Shown here one piece after another: positions 59,054 through 64,000 of a stretch of 64,000 nucleotides of DNA. The notes under the pieces are model-generated. The model was not told where the DNA came from and did no database searches. It saw only the letters and a list, made by a program, of their open reading frames with translations. This stretch comes from Bin87 sp965203855 (lineage in GTDB: Bacteria; Chloroflexota; Dehalococcoidia; Lucifugimonadales; UBA3495): contig CBDBDN010000005.1 in assembly GCA_965203855.1 (NCBI GenBank), positions 124,001-188,000 on the forward strand, given 5' to 3'. Every line of letters starts with the position of its first letter. The stretch's first letter is position 1. The translations under genes and the position numbers were made by a program.

Positions 59054-59150
59054 GGGGGTATTGACACCGATGGACAGGATGGACGAGATGGGGTAATGGC
59101 ATGGATGGAGGGGATGGACGGCGATTTTGGATTCCGGCTTGCGCCGGAAT
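59054..59150. repeat. Composite repeat (second module plus REP)
   Basis: GGGTATTGACACCGATGGAC, AGGATGG, the spacer GGGGTAATGGCATGGATG and ATTCCGGC-TTGC-GCCGGAAT at 59131-59150. Same order and orientation as 57216-57301. The gap 59014-59321 contains nothing else. Confidence 0.82.
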
Positions 59151-59321
59151 GACGGTTTAAGGGGGCAGAATGCCGGGTTGAGGGAGCGGAATGACGGGTG
59201 GGGGGCGCTTGGGTGGAGACGCTGCGGGTGGCCGTTGGCGGATTGACGGGCAGTTGGGCGGTGGTATAATGGCGGCGGCGGTGGGTCAGTCTTTGGGGGG
59301 CGCGCGGGAGCGGCAGAAAAG

Positions 59322-59651
59322 ATGCGATATGACTTGCTGGCGGTGAATTTGGCCGCAACCGCAATGGCGGTCGTCATACTTTGCTTTTACGGGTTCATAA
59401 GCCTGCTGACGATAATGGCGTTCTATGTGCTGACCAGTTCTACGCCTTTTGACATTGACTTTCCGGTGCAGTTCCTGTACGCCGGGCCGATAGGCGTGGC
59501 GATGGCATTGCTGTGCGCGGCGTCGGGGATGCTGGGGGCGCTAATCTGCGCCATTCGGCTGCGAATAATCGGGTGGGTGGTTACCGGAATCACCGTTGCG
59601 ATGTTTATGATTATGGCTGCCTCGCCGCTGCTGTTTGCGGCGTTCATCTGA
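59322..59651 (+). CDS. Small three-helix membrane protein
   Basis: 109 residues with three hydrophobic helices (AATAMAVVILCFYGFISLLTIMAFYVL, PIGVAMALLCAASGMLGALICAI, IGWVVTGITVAMFMIMAASPLLFAAFI). It ends 11 nt before the LppX-like gene and is probably cotranscribed. Family unknown. Confidence 0.6.
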   Translation: MRYDLLAVNLAATAMAVVILCFYGFISLLTIMAFYVLTSSTPFDIDFPVQFLYAGPIGVAMALLCAASGMLGALICAIRLRIIGWVVTGITVAMFMIMAASPLLFAAFI

Positions 59652-59662
59652 AAGGATTTACG

Positions 59663-60547
59663 ATGAACTGCGTTTTGCCATCCGCTTTACCATCCCTGAA
59701 ACCGCGGTTGCGGCGGCTCTTACCGTCGCAGCCGCGATGGTCGCTAATATCGCTGCTGCTGCTGACGCTGTTGGCAATGGCGCCGGCCGCCGCCTGCGCC
59801 GGCGGCTCGCTGGACGCCGTCCGCGAGTCGGCTCAGGGTACGCCGTCGGCATTGCAATTGCAGCCGACGCCGACGCCGGCACTCACCGCGCCGGAAATCC
59901 TGGCCGGCTCGGCAGCGTTGACGGAAGCGGCGCAGTCGATGCGGTTCACGCTGGGGCATCCTAACGGCAGCATTTTCGTGGACGGCATTTCCGCCAAAAT
60001 CACCGATGCCGAAGGCATTTGGAACGCGGAGGAAGGGGCGGAGTTAACGGTCGGCGGCTTTCTGGTATCCGGGCCGGCGGCGTCCACTGATGACGGCATA
60101 TTTGTGCAGTTGAAACTGGTCGTGACCCGGGACGCGTATTATCTGGTTGATCCGGCCAGCCGGGCTTGGACTAAACAGCCTTATGGCGCCGTGCCGCTGG
60201 AGGTGGAACGGCTGGCCGGCATTATGGCCGAAATCATGCGGGGGATTGAGGATCCGGAGCTGCTGGACGATGTGGCAATTGACGGGGATCCGGCCTATCA
60301 GATTCGGGGCGGCGCCCCGGCGTCGGTGATGGGATGGACGCTGCTGGAGGCGTCCGACCGGCCCGATGTAACCGTGCTGCTGTCGATTGACAAGGCGGAT
60401 CTGCTGCCGCGCAAGGCGCTGATAATCGGCCCGATCGGCCCGTATGATGCGGATGACACGGCGCGGGAACTGATCATCAGCGACATCAACAGCCCATTGC
60501 CGATTACTTTGCCGCAGAACTTTGTTGATGTCAGCGGCGGGGGTTAG
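59663..60547 (+). CDS. LppX/LprAFG-like lipoprotein
   Basis: 294 residues. A basic N-terminus and hydrophobic signal end at APAAAC (lipobox-like). The mature part shows SMRFTLGHPNGSIFVDG, GIWNAEEGAELTVGG, AYYLVDPASRAWTKQPYG and DPAYQIRGGAP, matching the LppX/LprG fold that carries lipids between membrane and envelope in actinobacteria. AAGG precedes ATG 59663. The next gene is a DHA2 pump; LprG-type proteins are often paired with such MFS pumps (LprG-P55), supporting a shared lipid or drug export role. Confidence 0.78.
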   Translation: MNCVLPSALPSLKPRLRRLLPSQPRWSLISLLLLTLLAMAPAAACAGGSLDAVRESAQGTPSALQLQPTPTPALTAPEILAGSAALTEAAQSMRFTLGHPNGSIFVDGISAKITDAEGIWNAEEGAELTVGGFLVSGPAASTDDGIFVQLKLVVTRDAYYLVDPASRAWTKQPYGAVPLEVERLAGIMAEIMRGIEDPELLDDVAIDGDPAYQIRGGAPASVMGWTLLEASDRPDVTVLLSIDKADLLPRKALIIGPIGPYDADDTARELIISDINSPLPITLPQNFVDVSGGG

Positions 60548-60626
60548 CCAGGCGGCTGCCGGCCTCAGGGATTTATCCGGCATCTGGCATATCCGACATC
60601 AGGGGTTTATCCGGTATCGGGCATTT

Positions 60627-62207
60627 ATGCGGCGCCGGCCTGTTGCGCCGCACCGCGTCGCGTCGTCAATGCTGATTTTTCGCCGGCAATTCACATTGCC
60701 GCCTTGGGTGATGGTTGCCGCCATTGCCGCCGGCGTATTCATCACTGCGCTGGACCAGACGGTGGTGGTAACGGCGCTGCCGGCGGTGATGACCGATCTG
60801 AGAGTGGAGCTGTTCCGGCTGGAGTCGGTAATCTGGGTGGTAACGGCATACCTGCTGGGCTACACGGCGGCGATGCCGACATTGGGCAGGCTGGCGGATG
60901 TATATGGCTACCGACGGCTGTACCTGGCGTCGCTGGGGATTTTCGCCGTCGGCACGACGCTGGTGGCATTGTCGGGGCAGTGGGAATGGCTGAACGGAGT
61001 TGCGGCGCCGCTGGATCAGATAGTAGCGGCGCGGGTAGTGCAGGCCATCGGCGGCGGGGGCACCGTACCCATCAGCCTGGCGATTGCGGCGGCATTGGTA
61101 GCCTCCCGGCAGCGTGGCCTGGCCTTGGGCATCGTGGCCGGCGCGGCCGAGGCGGGGAGTATGCTGGGGCCGGCTTACGGGGGAGCAGTGATTGAGCTGT
61201 GGGGGTGGCGCGCGATTTTCTGGCTCAACATACCGCAGGCGGCGATTATCGCAGCGGCGCTGCTGTTTTTGGGGCGGCAGCCGCATCCGCCGGGGCCGCC
61301 GCCGCGCATGGACTATCCGGGGGCGGCGGCGCTCACCAGCTGCCTGGCGTTGCTCTGTTTCGCCTTTGCCCATGACGGCCTGTTTCGGGGGACATCGTGG
61401 TTGCCTTATGGGATGCTAGTCGGCGCGGCGGCGTGCGCCGGGCTGCTGGCGTGGTGGCAGCGGCGCGCGGCGATGCCCCTGCTGGCATCGGCTTTGTTCC
61501 GGGCGTGGACTTTTGCCGCCGCCAACCTGGCGCAGCTGCTGGTGGGGGTTGCGCTGATTATCGCAATGGCGAGCATCGTCATAATGGCGAACACGGTAAT
61601 GGATGTGCCGGAGCGTCCGGTGGATTCGTTCACGGCGGCGCTGTGGCTGCTGCGGATGACGGCGACGATTCCGGTGTTTTCGGTAATCGGGGGGGTACTG
61701 CTGCGCCGGGTGGACGCCCGTCCGATAACGGTTGTCGGGCTGCTGCTCATTGCGGTCGGGATGTTCCGGCTCAGCGGCTGGGAAATCAGCATAGCCGAAC
61801 CCCGGCTGACGCTGGATTTGCTGGTGTCCGGCATCGGGTTCGGGCTGGTGATTGCGCCGATAATGCACCGGGCGATTGAGGCTGCGCCGGAGGATTATCG
61901 GGCGGTGTCGGCGTCAATGGTGGTAGTAGCGCGGATGCTGGGGATGACGCTGGGGATGGCGGCGCTGTCGGCGTGGGGCGTGAACGAGTTTCTGGCGATC
62001 CTGTCGGATACGCCGTCGCCGCTGACGATGCCGGGGCTGGACGCCGCCGGCCGAGCGCAGGCTTTCGCCGAATACCGGGAGACGCTGCAAACGGCCAGCC
62101 TGTCGCTGTTTCACAACTTCTTTCGGGCCGCCGGGGTTATTGCCATACTGGCGATTGGGCCGACTTTGCTGATGCGTTCCGGCCCGACGGCGCACGGCGG
62201 GCGTTGA
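60627..62207 (+). CDS. MFS transporter, DHA2 (EmrB/P55-like) family
   Basis: About 526 residues, 14 predicted helices. Motif D1 LDQTVVVTALPAVM, motif A GRLADVYGYRRLYL, and motif C GIVAGAAEAGSMLGPAYGGAV are clear. DHA2 pumps export drugs or lipids by proton antiport. The pairing with an LppX-like lipoprotein directly upstream mirrors the LprG-P55 system (family knowledge). Start uncertain: ATG 60627 or 60669. Confidence 0.87.
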   Translation: MRRRPVAPHRVASSMLIFRRQFTLPPWVMVAAIAAGVFITALDQTVVVTALPAVMTDLRVELFRLESVIWVVTAYLLGYTAAMPTLGRLADVYGYRRLYLASLGIFAVGTTLVALSGQWEWLNGVAAPLDQIVAARVVQAIGGGGTVPISLAIAAALVASRQRGLALGIVAGAAEAGSMLGPAYGGAVIELWGWRAIFWLNIPQAAIIAAALLFLGRQPHPPGPPPRMDYPGAAALTSCLALLCFAFAHDGLFRGTSWLPYGMLVGAAACAGLLAWWQRRAAMPLLASALFRAWTFAAANLAQLLVGVALIIAMASIVIMANTVMDVPERPVDSFTAALWLLRMTATIPVFSVIGGVLLRRVDARPITVVGLLLIAVGMFRLSGWEISIAEPRLTLDLLVSGIGFGLVIAPIMHRAIEAAPEDYRAVSASMVVVARMLGMTLGMAALSAWGVNEFLAILSDTPSPLTMPGLDAAGRAQAFAEYRETLQTASLSLFHNFFRAAGVIAILAIGPTLLMRSGPTAHGGR

Positions 62208-62390
62208 GCAACCGGAAAGCCCGGCGCCAATGCGGCGCCAAGCGGCCACTAATCCGGCGCCAAGCGGCCCGCCAATTCGGCGCTAATCCGGCGGGTGAGT
62301 CTTGCGCCGGTGGGTTACAATGCCCTATCGCAAAAACCGGTTGCCGACCAATCAGGTTGTCGCCCAAACCGTTTAGAGGAGGACCAGGCC

Positions 62391-63200
62391 GTGCCGAACT
62401 ATATTTGCCGGACTTGCGGGGTGCAGCACGCCGAATCGTTGGCGCCGCCGGCGGAGTGCGCCATCTGCCGGGACGAGCGCCAGTACATTGGCTGGAACGG
62501 GCAGCAGTGGACGACGCTGGACGAAATGCGCGCCGACGGCTACCAGACCGACGTCCGCGACCTGGAGCCGGGGCTGACCGGCATTGGCATCACGCCCAGC
62601 TTTTCCATTGGGCAGCGCGCTCTGCTGGCGCAGACGCCCGGCGGCAATGTAATGTACGACTGCATCAGCTACATTGATGATGCGGGCATTGCGGCGGTGC
62701 GGGAACGGGGCGGCATTGCGGCCATCGTGATGTCGCATCCGCATTTTTACGATGCGATGGTGGAGTGGAGCCGCGCCTTTGACGCCGCCATCTACATACC
62801 GGAGGCGGATCGGCAATGGGTAATGCGGCCTGATGGGGCGATTCGCTATTGGGACGGGCAGCCGCTGGAGTTGGCGCCGGGGGCAACGCTGATTTGCACC
62901 GGCGGGCATTTTGACGGCAGCGCGGTACTGCACTGGGCGGGCGGCGCGGAGAGGAAGGGCGCGCTGTTCGTGGGGGACAGCATCACGGTGGTGCCCGACC
63001 GGCGGTATGTGAGTTTTATGTACAGCTACCCGAATTTGATACCGCTGCCGGAGGCTACGGTGCGGCAGGTAGTAGCGGCGGTAGAGCCGTATGAGTTTGA
63101 CCGCATCTATGGCGGGTGGTGGGATCGGAATGTGATGACGGGGGCGAAAGCGGCGGTACGGGCGTCTATGGAACGGTACATACGGCAGATACGGGGGTAG
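62391..63200 (+). CDS. Rubredoxin-like zinc ribbon fused to MBL-fold hydrolase
   Basis: 269 residues from GTG 62391, with AGGAGG 8 nt upstream. The N-terminus has a zinc or iron knuckle (YICRTCGVQHAESLAPPAECAICRDE). The metallo-beta-lactamase domain follows: SHPHFYDAM in place of the canonical HxHxxDH (last His missing), CTGGHFDGS, FVGDS and YGGWWDRN near the C-terminus, where a His is usual. Two metal ligands are therefore changed, suggesting one metal site or a distinct reaction. Substrate unknown. Confidence 0.8.
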   Translation: MPNYICRTCGVQHAESLAPPAECAICRDERQYIGWNGQQWTTLDEMRADGYQTDVRDLEPGLTGIGITPSFSIGQRALLAQTPGGNVMYDCISYIDDAGIAAVRERGGIAAIVMSHPHFYDAMVEWSRAFDAAIYIPEADRQWVMRPDGAIRYWDGQPLELAPGATLICTGGHFDGSAVLHWAGGAERKGALFVGDSITVVPDRRYVSFMYSYPNLIPLPEATVRQVVAAVEPYEFDRIYGGWWDRNVMTGAKAAVRASMERYIRQIRG

Positions 63201-63233
63201 GGGGATGATGGCGCTATCCCCTACGGCCGGCAA

Positions 63234-63470
63234 TCAGAATTCCAATTCCGACAGGAACACGCTCACGCTGGCCCCCTCATATTCCAGAATGGAGCGATAG
63301 TCGTCCCAAGGGATTGGGCCATAGCTGAAATCAAAATCCATCAGCCGTTCCGGTTCGCCGGGATACTGGTCGCAACGGTAACTCACCAAGCCGAATTTAA
63401 CGGCGGCGACGGAGTACCCCATACGGGACAGCGCAAAATCAGATTGTTCTCTGGAAATGGGTTCAGGCAC
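63234..63470 (-). CDS. Small protein overlapping the HicB-like gene
   Basis: 78 residues from GTG 63470, which overlaps the HicB-like stop by 8 nt; GGAGG lies upstream. The N-terminus (PEPISREQSDFALSRMGYSVAAVKFGLVSYRC) faintly recalls HicA, but the catalytic GSH motif is absent. It may be a degenerate toxin or an unrelated partner. Confidence 0.5.
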   Translation of the reverse strand: MPEPISREQSDFALSRMGYSVAAVKFGLVSYRCDQYPGEPERLMDFDFSYGPIPWDDYRSILEYEGASVSVFLSELEF

Positions 63471-63798
63471 TGGCGGCAGCCTCCATAGGGAAAGTGACCG
63501 GAGGGAAAGTGACCGGGCGCCGGTAGCGTATCGGGCTGACGGGCGCGTTTTCAATGACGACATTCGGGACGCCGTGGGCATCAAGATACTGCCGCAACTT
63601 CATCACGCCGTCATAGTCGGCGCCGAAATGCTCCATAAAGAAATCCAGCGCCGTGTTGATGCGCTCTCTTACGGCATCCTCGGATGCAGCATAGACGGTT
63701 ATCGCCGGCGGCTCGATATATGCCGCCCAGCGGTCGCCCCGGTCCTCCAAACGGACCTGGACGTCGAAGCTTATGGTTGCGGTGTGCTGCCCGGTCAT
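63463..63798 (-). CDS. HicB-like protein
   Basis: 111 residues. The partial RNase H-like fold of HicB antitoxins is recognisable: FDVQVRLEDRGDRWAAYIEPPAITVYAASEDAVRERINTALDFFMEHF. There is no clear C-terminal DNA-binding domain, only a Pro-rich tail. It is coupled to the small gene that overlaps its end, as in type II toxin-antitoxin systems. Reversed order (HicB before partner) is not unusual. Confidence 0.6.
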   Translation of the reverse strand: MTGQHTATISFDVQVRLEDRGDRWAAYIEPPAITVYAASEDAVRERINTALDFFMEHFGADYDGVMKLRQYLDAHGVPNVVIENAPVSPIRYRRPVTFPPVTFPMEAAASA

Positions 63799-63889
63799 TT
63801 TGGCATCTCCTCTTTCTAGCGTGGGTGTATTCTATCATAATGGGGGGGACTTTTAAACGATGGCAGCAATTCCGCAGGAGGCAATCGTG

Positions 63890-64000
63890 ATGCGAACCAA
63901 GCCGCTTGGCCCGACTTCCGTAGCGGTTCCTGAAATTGGACTGGGCACCTGGCGTTATGCCGGCGGCGATGCGCCTTTGCGCCGGCGGCGATGCGCCTTT
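63890..64000 (+). CDS. Aldo/keto reductase, N-terminal fragment
   Basis: Partial at the window edge. MRTKPLGPTSVAVPEIGLGTWRYAGGDAPLRR is the start of an aldo/keto reductase (first strand and loop). AGGAGG lies upstream. After Leu-Arg-Arg the frame enters a 22-bp direct duplication of GCCGGCGGCGATGCGCCTTT that gives RRRRCAF instead of the expected helix, so the gene may be frameshifted. Confidence 0.7.
   Translation, partial: MRTKPLGPTSVAVPEIGLGTWRYAGGDAPLRRRRCAF

Overview
The window reads as a GC-rich chromosomal segment of an uncultured bacterium, most likely a Chloroflexota member near the Dehalococcoidia/SAR202 group. This is inferred from gene content: an F420-type LLM oxidoreductase, a mycothiol-type DinB enzyme, an NMT1/THI5 binding protein, a stand-alone DUF35 protein, a DUF1501/DUF1800 pair, an LppX-like lipoprotein, MqnA and cobalamin-salvage genes. 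No rRNA or ribosomal protein gene is present to confirm it. Genes are densely packed in short co-directional runs, often with overlapping ends.

Layout. 0.2-4.7 kb (minus): a transport operon with LLM oxidoreductase, ABC exporter, small secreted protein, NMT1-like protein and a tiny membrane protein interrupted by TGA. 4.8-13.7 kb: an accessory island of lower apparent GC. It holds a compact PP-loop / GIY-YIG / DGQHR cassette ending in a perfect 21-bp inverted repeat, a frameshifted MNT-HEPN gene, a single-chain DUF262-DUF1524 (GmrSD-like) protein and a PIN toxin pair. 13.8-17.4 kb (minus): an ilvD operon carrying three small unknown proteins that share a GX3G/GYxxG motif and an enoyl-CoA hydratase. 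17.6-18.5 and 29.6-30.5 kb: two dead IS30-family copies. 18.5-28.4 kb: peptidase MA-like protease, mqnA, a MetF-like gene, a duplicated coiled-coil membrane gene, a ThDP enzyme, a CMD-family protein, DUF35 and ketopantoate reductase. 28.4-34.9 kb: TIM-barrel isomerase, phosphatase, two paralogous zinc ribbons, JAMM protease, CaCA exchanger and leuB.

35.2-35.6 kb has a consensus promoter followed by a non-coding segment with nested long-range complementarity, a good candidate for an unrecognised structured RNA. 36.0-39.9 kb: DUF1501, DUF1800 and an NHL propeller behind a strong promoter, then tRNA-Val(GAC) with its own promoter and a hairpin terminator. 40.4-45.9 kb: DUF4411 / XRE-ImmA toxin-antitoxin pair, a beta-hydroxyacid dehydrogenase, and a lipoprotein that fuses a trypsin-like protease to seven RCC1-like repeats. 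46.1-52.2 kb (plus): a DNA-repair run of PHP protein, DnaQ-DinG helicase, two tandem OGG1-type glycosylases and a PIN protein. 52.2-55.4 kb (minus): cobalamin assembly (threonine kinase, CobU, CobQ). 55.7-64 kb: envelope proteins (TolB-like propeller lipoprotein, GT-C glycosyltransferase, LppX-like lipoprotein, DHA2 MFS pump), a rubredoxin/MBL hydrolase, a HicB-like pair and the start of an aldo/keto reductase.

Intergenic DNA is seeded with a 20-bp palindromic REP-like element (ATTCCGGC-N4-GCCGGAAT), sometimes joined to a second conserved module (ACACCGATGG.CAGGATGG). Several tandem arrays (20-25 bp units) seem to have grown from an arm of this element. All family assignments come from reading the translated sequence; no database search was run.
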